64,000 nt of DNA from Pseudooceanicola algae (lineage in GTDB: Bacteria; Pseudomonadota; Alphaproteobacteria; Rhodobacterales; Rhodobacteraceae). The position numbers and the translations under genes were made by a program. Shown in pieces: positions 18,743 through 27,661 of the stretch (its first letter is position 1; the number at the start of each line of letters is the position of its first letter). The notes under the pieces were generated by a model. That model ran no database searches, was not told the DNA's origin, and saw only the letters and a list, made by a program, of their open reading frames with translations. The stretch covers positions 3,612,501-3,676,500 of the forward strand of contig NZ_CP060436.1 of the NCBI RefSeq assembly GCF_003590145.2, in the 5' to 3' direction.

Positions 18743-20068
18743 CTATCGGTAGACGTAATTGGGCAGCCAGGTCGCGAGACCCGGGAATACCATGACGATG
18801 ACAAGTGCCAGCACCATGACGGCCACGAAGGGCGCGATGGAACCGTAGATATCCTTCAGCGTGATTTCCGGCGGTGCCATGGCGCGCATCAGGAACAGGT
18901 TATAGCCGAAGGGCGGCGTCATGTAGGCGATCTGGCAGGTGATCGTATAAAGCACGCCGTACCATACCAGATCGAAGCCCAGTTCGCCCACCAGCGGCAC
19001 GTAGAGCGGCGCGACGATGACCAGCATGGCCGTGTCGTCAAGGAAACTGCCCATGACGAGAAAACTGAGCTGCATCAGGATCAGGATCATCCAGGGGCTC
19101 ATCCCCAGCTTTTCGGTAAACAGGAAGCTGATCGCCTTGACCGCGCCCAGCCCGTCGAAAACCGCGCCAAAGGCCAGGGCGGCCAGGATGATCCACATGA
19201 ACATGCAGGAAATGCCAAGGGTCTGGCGGGTCGCGGATTCGAAAACGCGCCAGGACATCCGGCCCTTCAGCACGGCGGCCAGGAAGGCCGCGATGGCCCC
19301 GATGGCCGAGGCTTCGACGAGCGAGGTCCAGCCCTTCACGAAGGGCACCATCATCACCGCAAAGATCGCCACCGGAAGAAGGCCGGCGCGCAGCAGGCGC
19401 ATCTTTTCGGCGCGGGTCACGGCGGCGCGTTCCTCGGCCGGCAGGGTCGGGCCAAGGGCGGGGTTCTTCGTGCAGCGGATGACGATATAGGCGATGAACA
19501 GCGCCGCCATCATCAGCCCCGGCAGGATCCCGGCCAGCCAGAGCTGCCCCACGGGCTGACGCGCGATCATAGCGTAAAGCACCAGCACCACCGAGGGCGG
19601 CACCAGGATGCCAAGCGAGGACCCCGCCTGGATGACCCCGGTCACCATCTTCTTGTCATAGCCGCGCTTCAGCAGTTCGGGCAGCGCGATGGTCGATCCG
19701 ATGGCCATGCCCGCGACCGAAAGGCCGTTCATGGCCGATACCAGCACCATCAGCCCGATGGTCCCGATTGCCAGTCCGCCCTTGATGCCGCCCATCCAGA
19801 CATGGAACATGCGGTAGAGATCGTCGGCGATCTTGCTCTCCGACAGAACGTACCCCATGAACACGAACATGGGCAGCGTCAGCATCGGGTACCATTTCAT
19901 CAGCTTCATCAGGGCGCCGTAACCCAGATCATAGCCCCCCTTGTCGCCCCAGAGCAGCAGGGCGGCCACCACGGCGACAAAGCCGATGGCGCCAAAGACC
20001 CGCTGGCCGGTCAGCAGCATCAGCATCATGGTCGAGAACATCAGCAGGGCGATGAGTTCGTAGGACAT
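18743..20068 (-). CDS. TRAP transporter large permease (DctM family)
   Basis: 441 residues with about a dozen membrane segments. Typical features are the N-terminal GQRVFGAIGF segment, LPMFVFMGYVL, ...GSSLGILVPPSVVLVLYAMIA, and C-terminal YMTPPFGYNLFLMRAMAPPEI. It drives sodium-coupled uptake with the small permease. The gene is 1 nt from the dctQ-type gene. Confidence 0.94.
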   Translation of the reverse strand: MSYELIALLMFSTMMLMLLTGQRVFGAIGFVAVVAALLLWGDKGGYDLGYGALMKLMKWYPMLTLPMFVFMGYVLSESKIADDLYRMFHVWMGGIKGGLAIGTIGLMVLVSAMNGLSVAGMAIGSTIALPELLKRGYDKKMVTGVIQAGSSLGILVPPSVVLVLYAMIARQPVGQLWLAGILPGLMMAALFIAYIVIRCTKNPALGPTLPAEERAAVTRAEKMRLLRAGLLPVAIFAVMMVPFVKGWTSLVEASAIGAIAAFLAAVLKGRMSWRVFESATRQTLGISCMFMWIILAALAFGAVFDGLGAVKAISFLFTEKLGMSPWMILILMQLSFLVMGSFLDDTAMLVIVAPLYVPLVGELGFDLVWYGVLYTITCQIAYMTPPFGYNLFLMRAMAPPEITLKDIYGSIAPFVAVMVLALVIVMVFPGLATWLPNYVYR

Positions 20069-20069
20069 C

Positions 20070-20663
20070 TCAGATGGTCTCTCCGCGCAGGCGCAGGATA
20101 TCCTTGAAGAATTCCGACAGAACCTGAAGCAGCATCAGGAAAAGCCCGATGCAGGTAATCAACTTGATTGGCCACATGATCGGTCGCCAGGAAGACGAAG
20201 ATCGTTCCACGTAGCCGATGACGTCAGAGGCACCCTCCGCGCCGCCGGTGACAAAGGCCCAGATGAGCTTGCCGAAGAAGGGCAGCGGGGCGCCCATGAA
20301 GTTCCCCAGCGAATAGGCCAGGCTGGCCAGCCCGCCATAGATCATCACGCCAAGGTAGAAGATCAGGAAGAAGACGGTGAAGGCATCAAACCAGGCCTTC
20401 CTGCGGTCCGACAACTCCGAATAGATCAGGTCCATCCGCACGTTCGACCCCAGTTGGATCGAATAGGGCCCGCCAAGGATGTAATAGGCGACCATCACGA
20501 ATTGCGCGGTCTCCAAGGTCCAGAGCGAGGGCAGGAAGAAGGTCTTGGACACCGAGGACCACAGCAGGATGCCCATCAGGATGAACAGGCCGAACATGGT
20601 GATCCGTCCGATCAGCCAGTTCATCCCGTCGATCCAGCGGATGTAGCCGCGCAGGGCCGTCAT
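20070..20663 (-). CDS. TRAP transporter small permease (DctQ family)
   Basis: 197 residues, four membrane segments, with the DctQ pattern ...GILLWSSVSKTFF, LGSNVRMDLIYSELSDRRKAWFD. An insert of about 30 residues (WAFVTGGAEGASDVIGYVERSSSS) sits before the last helix. The start at 20663 overlaps the amidohydrolase stop (ATGA). Confidence 0.88.
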   Translation of the reverse strand: MTALRGYIRWIDGMNWLIGRITMFGLFILMGILLWSSVSKTFFLPSLWTLETAQFVMVAYYILGGPYSIQLGSNVRMDLIYSELSDRRKAWFDAFTVFFLIFYLGVMIYGGLASLAYSLGNFMGAPLPFFGKLIWAFVTGGAEGASDVIGYVERSSSSWRPIMWPIKLITCIGLFLMLLQVLSEFFKDILRLRGETI

Positions 20664-21466
20664 GGGGTGCCCCCCGTGGCAGGCCCGTCCTGACAGCAGG
20701 CGGTGCTTCGGGTGCCGAATTGGCCAAGCGACCGGCTCAGGACGGCGCAAAGCTGATCCGCGACGCGGGCGATGGCCTCGGGGGTGGTCAGCAGGTCGTT
20801 GCGGACCTCGATCATCACGTTCAGCCGCTGCCGGGGCAGGGCATGCAGGGCCAGCGTATGGGTCACGCCGTCACTGGCGGAATAGGGGGCGTTCAGCGCA
20901 GCCGTCAGGGGGCCGTTCCATTCTGCCATCATCGCATTGGCCAGACGCGAGTCACGGTCGTGCAGCAGGCCGATTTCGGTGGCGCGCTGCTGGCCATGCC
21001 AGAGCGGGGTGAAGCTGTGGATCGTGACCACCGCCCCGCCATGCCGGTCCAGCACCCTGGCCAGCGCGTCGCGGAAGGGCTGGTAGACTTCGGTCACGCG
21101 GGCGGCGTGCTGATCGGCCGTAAGGTCGCGATTGCCGGGGACCTCGACCACTTCGCTTCGTGCCGGGGTGGCGCTGGCGGCTTCGGGCGGACGGTTGCAG
21201 TCGTAGACCAGGCGCGAGACCCGGCTGGCGACCAGCGGCGCTTGCAGTTGTTCGGACATGGCGCGGGCGAGGTCCAGGGCGCCGGGATCCCAGGCGGCAT
21301 GGCTCTGACGGTCCTCGGGACGCAGACCAAGCCCGTCCAGCGCGGCCGGTATCCGCGCACTGGCATGTTCACAGACCAGCACGACCGGGCCGGGACCGGC
21401 CGGGTTGATGACCTCGGTCGCGGGCAATTCGTCGGGGGCAAGGATTTGTGGCGCGGTCTGCAGCAT
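20660..21466 (-). CDS. N-formylglutamate amidohydrolase family protein
   Basis: 268 residues. FGase-family motifs VLVCEHASARIP, DPGALDLARAMSEQL, DCNRP, VVTIHSFTPLWHG, and MIEVRNDLL. Known members cleave N-formylglutamate; the short COG3931-like group is mostly uncharacterised. First gene of the operon. In the proposed pathway it would release glutamate from a gamma-glutamyl amide or related compound (inference). Start at 21466; an upstream in-frame ATG at 21502 is less likely because it runs toward the operator region. Confidence 0.85.
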   Translation of the reverse strand: MLQTAPQILAPDELPATEVINPAGPGPVVLVCEHASARIPAALDGLGLRPEDRQSHAAWDPGALDLARAMSEQLQAPLVASRVSRLVYDCNRPPEAASATPARSEVVEVPGNRDLTADQHAARVTEVYQPFRDALARVLDRHGGAVVTIHSFTPLWHGQQRATEIGLLHDRDSRLANAMMAEWNGPLTAALNAPYSASDGVTHTLALHALPRQRLNVMIEVRNDLLTTPEAIARVADQLCAVLSRSLGQFGTRSTACCQDGPATGGTP

Positions 21467-21510
21467 GGGCGCAGAAGAAAACCTCAAACGCCCTGCTGTC
21501 AACGCAATTT

Positions 21511-21556
21511 TGTAGACATGACTACAGAGCGCAAATATTTTGTAACAATCACTACA
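21511..21556. promoter_or_regulatory. two tandem operator-like repeats between the catabolic operon and its RpiR-type regulator
   Basis: TGTAGACATGACTACA (21511-21526) is an inverted repeat of TGTAG/CTACA. TGTAACAATCACTACA (21541-21556) is a near copy, and both are preceded by TTT. The copies start exactly 30 bp apart, about three helical turns. They lie in the divergent intergenic region, so they are the likely binding sites of the RpiR-type protein encoded next to them. Confidence 0.7.
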
Positions 21557-21582
21557 CGACAGATCAACGAGGAGGCGTCGCC

Positions 21583-22479
21583 TTGTCAGAACCAGAGGCA
21601 GAGCCGGAAGCGACCCCCGACATTCAGGAGGTCAAGGCGGCGATCCACGATGCCAATGCGCGGCTGACTCCGTCGGAACGGCGGGTGGGCGAGGTGATCC
21701 TGCGGGACTATCCGATGGCGGGAATGCAGTCGGTGACCAAACTTGCCGATCTGGCCGAAGTGTCCACGCCCACGGTGATCCGCATGGCCCGCAAGCTGGG
21801 CTTCGAGGGCTTTCCCGAAATGCAGGCGGCCCTGCGGGCAGAGGTGGCCGAACGGATCAAGGCTCCGTCGCTGAAACGCGATGCCCGCGCCGAAACCGGG
21901 GCGCGGCACATGATCCACCGCTATGCGGAAACGGTGATCTCCAACATCAATGCCTCGCTGGACCGGCTTGACCCGGCGGTCTTTGACGCGGTGGCCGATC
22001 TGCTGGCCGATACCGCGCGCCCGGCCTATTTCGTCGGCGGGCGGATCACCCGCGCCAATGCATCGAACTTCCACAATCACATGCAGATCATCCGGTCCAA
22101 CGTGACCCTGCTGAGCCAGACGCCGAATGTCTGGCCGCATTACCTGCTGGACATGGATGCGGGCGCGGTCCTGGTGGTCTTCGACATCCGGCGCTATGAA
22201 AAGGATCTGCAGAAGCTGGCCGAACTGGCCCATGCGCGCGGCGCGGCGATCGTGTTGTTCACCGATCAATGGGGCTCTCCCATCGCCGAGTTTGCCGCCC
22301 ATGTCTTTCGCCTGCAGGTCGAGGCGCCGTCGAACTGGGACAGCACCATTGCCATCATGGCCGTGGTCGAGGCGCTGATCGCCGCGGTTCAGGCCAAGCG
22401 TTGGGACGACAGCCGCGACCGATTGGAAGAACTGGAATCGATGTTCTCGACCACGCGGGTCTTTCGCAACTTTACCTAG
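21583..22479 (+). CDS. RpiR/MurR family transcriptional regulator
   Basis: 298 residues. N-terminal HTH-6 domain ([18 protein letters not shown], then [24 protein letters not shown]-type recognition helix), C-terminal SIS domain ([32 protein letters not shown]-like). The start is taken as TTG at 21583, 7 nt after GAGGAGG; no ATG in frame fits as well. Divergent from the seven-gene operon, which it probably controls through the tandem repeats at 21511-21556. Its stop shares CTAG with the aroQ stop. Confidence 0.88.
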   Translation: MSEPEAEPEATPDIQEVKAAIHDANARLTPSERRVGEVILRDYPMAGMQSVTKLADLAEVSTPTVIRMARKLGFEGFPEMQAALRAEVAERIKAPSLKRDARAETGARHMIHRYAETVISNINASLDRLDPAVFDAVADLLADTARPAYFVGGRITRANASNFHNHMQIIRSNVTLLSQTPNVWPHYLLDMDAGAVLVVFDIRRYEKDLQKLAELAHARGAAIVLFTDQWGSPIAEFAAHVFRLQVEAPSNWDSTIAIMAVVEALIAAVQAKRWDDSRDRLEELESMFSTTRVFRNFT

Positions 22480-22916
22480 TCGGCGATCAGCGTCGCCAGC
22501 CGCCGCAGCGCCAGTTGGTAGCCTTCGGTGCCGCAGCCCGCGATCACCCCGTCAGCGCGCAGCGAGACATAGGAATGATGTCGGAAATCCTCGCGCTGAT
22601 GCACGTTCGAGATATGCACCTCGATCACCGGCCCGTCGAAGGTCTTGAGCGCATCGAGGATCGCGACAGACGTATGGGTATAGGCGGCCGGGTTGATCAC
22701 GATCCCGGCGGCCTTGTCGCGGGCCTGATGGATGCAATCGATCAGCGCGCCTTCATAGTTCGATTGATAGAAGGCGCATTGCAGCCCGAGGTCGGCAGCC
22801 AGCGCGGCACAATCGGCCTCCACGTCCTCGAGGGTCTCAAAGCCGTAGATCTCGGGCTGACGCTTGCCCAGCAGGTTCAGGTTGGGTCCGTTGATGATCT
22901 GGATCAGCCCGGTCAT
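22476..22916 (-). CDS. aroQ: 3-dehydroquinate dehydratase, type II
   Basis: 146 residues, the normal length. NGPNLNLLG at the N-terminus, [52 protein letters not shown] and GYQLAL. The enzyme makes 3-dehydroshikimate in the shikimate pathway. Stop codon overlaps the convergent rpiR-type stop through the palindrome CTAG. Upstream neighbour is the sulfotransferase fusion gene. Confidence 0.96.
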   Translation of the reverse strand: MTGLIQIINGPNLNLLGKRQPEIYGFETLEDVEADCAALAADLGLQCAFYQSNYEGALIDCIHQARDKAAGIVINPAAYTHTSVAILDALKTFDGPVIEVHISNVHQREDFRHHSYVSLRADGVIAGCGTEGYQLALRRLATLIAD

Positions 22917-22972
22917 GGCGCGCTCCGCTTTGCAGGTGTTTGCAACTGCTTAAGGGTTTTCCACGCGCTTGG

Positions 22973-24952
22973 CTATTGCTTCGACGCGGGGGGCGATTGG
23001 GCTTCAGGGCCGGTTGCCCGTTCGGCGCTGGGGCGGTCAAAGCCAAGGCCGGCGCGGCGGCAGACCGTCTTCAGCCCGCCCGGATCGCCGGCCAGAACCG
23101 GACCGGCGTCGACCTCGATCACCGAGGCACCGCTGTCGGCCAGCGCCCGCAGGCGGCTGTCATAGGCGTTGCAGAAGGGGACCCAGTATTCGGGGCTGGT
23201 GGAATGCATCCGCAGGAAGCTGGCCCGCGCCATCGAGGTCAGCACCTTGTCCCGGTCCCGCCTCACGATCACCCAGAGCGCAGCGGGAAAGGCCCGCGCG
23301 AACAGCGGCCAGAGCAGCGTCAGCTTGGGGTCCTTGAAGCCCCATGGCGCGTCCCCGTTGTAGCCTTCGGTGCGGATCGCCGTTTTCATCAGGCGGGCAA
23401 GGTCGGGATGCGGCGGCAGCGCCTCGGTCCGGGGCAGGGGGGCGATGCCGCGCGGATCGGCCCCAAGGGCGGCCAGGGTGGGTTTCAGCACCGTCTCGCG
23501 CAGGCGGCGGTTTTCGAAAAAGCCGGTCGGGTTGTCGGGCCCGGCGGGGATTGTTTCGCCCAGCCAGAGGCCCTGAGACGCGAGTACCCGCGTGCACAGG
23601 GATGTGCCCGAACGCGGCAGACCGCAGATGAAGATCGGCTGATTGACCGCGTGGCGCTGCGGATCGCGCCGCCTTGGCCGGGCCCCCAGCGGGCGGATGG
23701 GGCGGGCCTGCCAATCGGCGCTGCGGGCGGCCACCCAGGGCGCGATGACCTCGGCGGTCAGCTGCGGTTTCGGGACCGTGGTCGCCGACGCAAAGACCGA
23801 GGCCGCATCCGCCCCGCGCCCCCAGAACCAATGCGCCGTCCGGTTCATCACCGCCAGCAGCGGCACGTCGCAGAACCCGGCCATGTGCCAGTTCGCGCTG
23901 TCGACCGAGATCACCCCGGCCAGCGGGCGGATCATGTCGATGGTTGTCACCGGGTTTCGGCTGATGTCGCCAAGCGGCACCGCGCAGCGCGGATCTGCCA
24001 GCAGGATCTTGCGCTCGGCCCCGGTCAGATCGTGCTGCAGGGCGAGGTAGCGCGCACCCATGGGCAGCATGTCGAGCAGGAAGGGTAGCGGGATATGGCG
24101 TTCCTCACGCCGGTTCTGTCCCGATCCGCCGCGCCAGCAGATGCCGAAGATCGGGAGGTCGAAGGCATGGCGCGTCGGGCTGTCGAGCATCCGGTCCGGG
24201 GCGATGCGCCCGCAGCGTCGCCAGGCGCGGGCGACGAAGTCCCCGGCCAGGTGGGCCGGGCCGGGGCTCAGCTGATCAAAGGGCACAAAGCGCGCTTGCG
24301 ACAGGTAGCGGCGGATCAGCGGCGCATATTTCGTCTGGCCGGTAAAGCTGCTGTGGGCATGGCGGCCTTCGGCGCGGATATGGGCGAGGTGGAACAGGAC
24401 CTCGCCCAGACCCTGTTCCAGGACGATCATGTCGCAATCGTTCCCCGGGTCCTCGGGCAGGGGCGCATGGGTCAGCGGCGCGGACAGGACGCGGGGAAAG
24501 TTGATGGCATTGTGGCGGGCGGCATAAAGCGCAAAGCCGCTGGAACAGCGCCCCGCCCAAAGCGCATGCAACCCGGCCGAGGTCCGGAAATCGGCCTGTT
24601 CGCGCGGGCCGTTGCCGGGGGCCCGGCGCAACCGGCGCGCGGTCGCCGGATCACGCTGACGCAGGGCCAGACGATAGCGCAGCGTGGTCAGGCGTTCCAC
24701 CGGCAGGCTGGCGTTGAGCGCCCGCGCGGCCTCCAGATCGCCCTGCCGGTAAAGCGCGCAGCCAAGGCGCAGGAAATCCAGCGCCTCTGCCTCGGCTCGG
24801 GTCAGGTCGCGCAGTGCGATCAGCGGCGCGATTTCCTGCCAGCAGGCGGCGATCTGTCCGGACTGGAACAGCTTGCGCGCTCGGCCCAGACGGGCGGCGC
24901 GGTCGGCGTCTGCATCTGCCCCCGGTCCCGCACCGCGTCCGGGCGCGGTCAT
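22973..24952 (-). CDS. bifunctional glycosyltransferase-like/sulfotransferase fusion
   Basis: 659 residues, no signal peptide. Residues about 1-430: helical repeats (TPR-like) followed by a GT9/GT41-type C-terminal lobe (FGICWRGGSGQNRREERHIPL, SLQ-like ALQHDL, VISVDSANWHMAGF). Residues about 436-659: sulfotransferase with the 5'-PSB loop IFICGLPRSGTSL and a later ALWVIVRRDRDKVL that fits the 3'-phosphate-binding region. It would sulfate a carbohydrate using PAPS. The ATG at 24952 overlaps the upstream gene (ATGA). GC-rich like neighbours. The fused architecture and pairing with the next gene are uncommon to my knowledge. Confidence 0.75.
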   Translation of the reverse strand: MTAPGRGAGPGADADADRAARLGRARKLFQSGQIAACWQEIAPLIALRDLTRAEAEALDFLRLGCALYRQGDLEAARALNASLPVERLTTLRYRLALRQRDPATARRLRRAPGNGPREQADFRTSAGLHALWAGRCSSGFALYAARHNAINFPRVLSAPLTHAPLPEDPGNDCDMIVLEQGLGEVLFHLAHIRAEGRHAHSSFTGQTKYAPLIRRYLSQARFVPFDQLSPGPAHLAGDFVARAWRRCGRIAPDRMLDSPTRHAFDLPIFGICWRGGSGQNRREERHIPLPFLLDMLPMGARYLALQHDLTGAERKILLADPRCAVPLGDISRNPVTTIDMIRPLAGVISVDSANWHMAGFCDVPLLAVMNRTAHWFWGRGADAASVFASATTVPKPQLTAEVIAPWVAARSADWQARPIRPLGARPRRRDPQRHAVNQPIFICGLPRSGTSLCTRVLASQGLWLGETIPAGPDNPTGFFENRRLRETVLKPTLAALGADPRGIAPLPRTEALPPHPDLARLMKTAIRTEGYNGDAPWGFKDPKLTLLWPLFARAFPAALWVIVRRDRDKVLTSMARASFLRMHSTSPEYWVPFCNAYDSRLRALADSGASVIEVDAGPVLAGDPGGLKTVCRRAGLGFDRPSAERATGPEAQSPPASKQ

Positions 24953-25719
24953 TTCACCTTCGGGCTCAGCAGGTGCTGCGGGCGCGCGCGCTCTGCCGCC
25001 TCGAACAGCGCAAAGGTCTGGTTCACATAGTTCACCGCGCCGCTGATATGATCGAGGTAGGTTTGCAATTCCGGCGTCATCTCGGCCTCGACCAATTGGG
25101 TAGAGCGGTCCGGTCCATCGGCATCGAACTGGCAATAGAACAGCGGATCGCCGCGCTGGATCACCAGCGGCTTCGTGATGTCGTGCCATTCAAAGGCCCA
25201 CATCAGCGGGCGCGGCCAGAGATGGATCGGAAAGCGCCCGGCAAAGATCGTGCCGGGCAGGGGCTGACGGCGGTAATGCATGTAGGCGTCAAGCTGGGTC
25301 AGGTAGACCGGTTCGTCGCAGACGAAGAGATAGGGCAGCTTCATCTGCACCACCGGGCGATCCGGATAGCGCCACTCTTTTTCCGCGACGAGCGTCAGCA
25401 TCTTGCCCAGCTTGCCGGCCCGCACGGTGCTGCCGTCGCCGGCAAGGTTGCGCAGGATCGCGCGGCCCTCCTTGTCGCGGTCAAAGCCGATGTTCACGTC
25501 GATCGGGCAGGGGATCTCGAAGTAACGGCTTTCGACATTCAGCACGGCGGGGCAACGTGAGGCTGCCTTGGCATGGGTTCGCCGCGCATCGCGGGAATTG
25601 ACCCGGCGCGGCGCGTCGTAGATCACCGGTGCGTCCACCTTGCTCAGCAGCCAGCCGACGCGCACCGGGCCGTTGCCCGGATCGGTCTCGCCGCGGTGGT
25701 AGGAGATATTGATGTCCAT
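24949..25719 (-). CDS. uncharacterised protein coupled to the sulfotransferase fusion
   Basis: 256 residues, soluble, no signal peptide, no family I recognise. It starts MDINISYHRG and contains SRYFEIPCPIDVNIGFDRD, MKLPYLFVCDEPVYLTQL, GRFPIHLWPRPLMWAFEWHD and a C-terminal helix with aromatic residues. The compact, Trp/Tyr/Pro-rich middle resembles a beta-sandwich or cupin-like shape (inference). The stop overlaps the next gene (ATGA), so the two proteins probably work together, possibly on glycan sulfation. An in-frame upstream extension to 25812 has no family support. Confidence 0.7.
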   Translation of the reverse strand: MDINISYHRGETDPGNGPVRVGWLLSKVDAPVIYDAPRRVNSRDARRTHAKAASRCPAVLNVESRYFEIPCPIDVNIGFDRDKEGRAILRNLAGDGSTVRAGKLGKMLTLVAEKEWRYPDRPVVQMKLPYLFVCDEPVYLTQLDAYMHYRRQPLPGTIFAGRFPIHLWPRPLMWAFEWHDITKPLVIQRGDPLFYCQFDADGPDRSTQLVEAEMTPELQTYLDHISGAVNYVNQTFALFEAAERARPQHLLSPKVK

Positions 25720-25870
25720 GGGTCGCAATTCTCCGCTCCGGGTGGGCTGATCAGAGCCGTGAGTGTCCTGCAAAGGGGTAAGTCCTTCGCTAAGGTCGCG
25801 CAAGAATTTCAATGCGCCGGGCGGGTCTGCGTCCGGTGGGGCCTGCCGGGGTGGGCCTGCCGGGGTGGGC

Positions 25871-26821
25871 CTAGGGCAGCAGGCTCAGCCAGAACCACAT
25901 GGTCAGCAGGCAGGCCGAGGTCGAAATCAGCAGCGACGAGGCGGCGGACCGTTTGCCCCGGTCATAGAGATTGGCAAAAACATAGGTGTTCACCCCCGGC
26001 GCACAGGCGGCGGTCAGAACGGCGGACCGGAAGTCCCCGATCCCGAGGCCGGTCCAGCGCCCAAGCGTCCAGGTCAGCGCCGGGTGGATCGCCAGGGTGA
26101 CGAGGCAGATCATGCCGATCAGCCGCCAGTCGCCTTCCAGCTTGTATTGCACCAGCACGCCGCCGATGGCGAACAGAGCGCAGGGCAGGGCAGAGCGGGC
26201 GATCATCTCAAGCGCATCGGCCAGCGGCACCGGCATGACGAGCCCGGTCAGGTTGGCGACAAAACCAAGCGCCAGGCCGATGACCAGCGGGTTCCGGGCA
26301 ATCTGCAGAACGATCCGCTGCGCCAGCTTCAGCGGGACCAGACCCGCGCCGCCGCCTGTGCGGGCTTCGCGGGCGCGAACGATCTCCATCGCCACGATGC
26401 CGATGGTGTAGCAGACCGGTGCATGGATCGCGATGATGGCAAAGTTAGGGTCCAGCGCGCTGATGCCGAAGGCGCGTTCGGTCACCGGCACCCCCAGCAT
26501 CATGGAATTCGAGAACAGGCAGCAGAAGCCGATGACGACGCTGTCCTGCATGTCCCGGCCAAGCGCGCGCGCCCCGGCCAGCCCGATGAAGAAACAGGCA
26601 AAGGCCGCCGCGTAGAAGCTGACCAGCAGCGGTGCGTGAAAGGCCGCGCCGACATCGAATTGACTGACCGCGTTGAACAGCAGGATCGGGAAGGCCACGC
26701 TTTGGGTATAGAGCATCAGCCCGTCGATCACCGATTGGTTCAGCACGCGGGTCCGGGTCGCGACATAGCCCGCGCCGATGGTCAGGAAGACCGGCAGGAT
26801 GATGTTGAGAAGCGCGCTCAT
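25871..26821 (-). CDS. AEC family transporter (auxin efflux carrier-like)
   Basis: 316 residues with about ten membrane segments in the usual AEC order: N-terminal LNIILPVFLTIGAGYVATR, central cytoplasmic loop about residues 160-185, and C-terminal domain with CAPGVNTYVFANLY. Members export or import organic acids and amino acids; the substrate is not readable. Start chosen at the ATG at 26821. Confidence 0.88.
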   Translation of the reverse strand: MSALLNIILPVFLTIGAGYVATRTRVLNQSVIDGLMLYTQSVAFPILLFNAVSQFDVGAAFHAPLLVSFYAAAFACFFIGLAGARALGRDMQDSVVIGFCCLFSNSMMLGVPVTERAFGISALDPNFAIIAIHAPVCYTIGIVAMEIVRAREARTGGGAGLVPLKLAQRIVLQIARNPLVIGLALGFVANLTGLVMPVPLADALEMIARSALPCALFAIGGVLVQYKLEGDWRLIGMICLVTLAIHPALTWTLGRWTGLGIGDFRSAVLTAACAPGVNTYVFANLYDRGKRSAASSLLISTSACLLTMWFWLSLLP

Positions 26822-26863
26822 GCAGGCAGGCCCGCGATGGGGGCGGGCCGCTGCCAAAGGCGA

Positions 26864-27661
26864 TCAGATCTCATAGGTGATCTGCATCCCGTCGAAGGCC
26901 GGAACGATGTGATCCGGGGTCTCGGCGGCCAGGACATCGTGGTCAAGGTCGATATGCATGTTGGTCAGCACCGCGCGATCCGGGGCGGCGCGGTCGATCC
27001 ATGCCAGGGATTGTTCCAGATGCGAATGGGTCGGATGCGGCTTGCGGCGCAGCGTGTCGAGGATCCAGCAGTCGAGCCCGGCACAGACCTCCCAGGCCTC
27101 ATCGCTCATTTGGGCGACATCGGGCAGATAGGCCAGGTCCCGGATCCGGAAGCCGAGCGCATCGATCGCTCCGTGATTGACCCGGAACGGCAGCAGGGTC
27201 ACCGGTCCCCCGGCGCCATCCACCGTGAAGGCCCCGGTGATCGTGTTCATGTCCAGGATCGGCGGATAGGGCGATCCTTCGGGTTGCACGAAGGCATAGG
27301 CAAAGCGCGCATAGAGCGCCTCTTGCGTATCGCCATCGGCCCATACGGGCAGGCGCGTGCGGGTGTTGAAGACGATCTGGCGCAAATCGTCGATGCCATG
27401 CACGTGATCGGCATGGGAATGGGTATAGGCCACGGCGTCCAGTTCCCCGATCCCCGCATCCAGAAGCTGGGCGCGCATGTCGGGCGAAGTGTCGATCAGG
27501 ATGCGGGTGCTGCCCGCTTCGCGGATCTGTTCGACCAGCAGCGAACAGCGGCGGCGGTGGTTCCGGGGATTGGCGGGGTCGCATTCGCCCCAATGGCCGC
27601 CAAGACGCGGCACGCCACCAGAGGACCCGCACCCAAGGATCGTGAAGCGCAGCTGTCCCAT
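26864..27661 (-). CDS. MBL-fold metallohydrolase (PhnP/phosphodiesterase-like)
   Basis: 265 residues. FTILGCGSSGGVPRLGG N-terminus, IDTSPDMRAQLL, and the metal motif THSHADHVHGIDDL at about residues 80-93. It resembles PhnP and cyclic phosphate phosphodiesterases, a common partner of tatD in alphaproteobacteria. The ATG at 27661 and the tatD stop share one base (TGATG), so translation is coupled. Role likely in phosphodiester turnover. Confidence 0.9.
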   Translation of the reverse strand: MGQLRFTILGCGSSGGVPRLGGHWGECDPANPRNHRRRCSLLVEQIREAGSTRILIDTSPDMRAQLLDAGIGELDAVAYTHSHADHVHGIDDLRQIVFNTRTRLPVWADGDTQEALYARFAYAFVQPEGSPYPPILDMNTITGAFTVDGAGGPVTLLPFRVNHGAIDALGFRIRDLAYLPDVAQMSDEAWEVCAGLDCWILDTLRRKPHPTHSHLEQSLAWIDRAAPDRAVLTNMHIDLDHDVLAAETPDHIVPAFDGMQITYEI

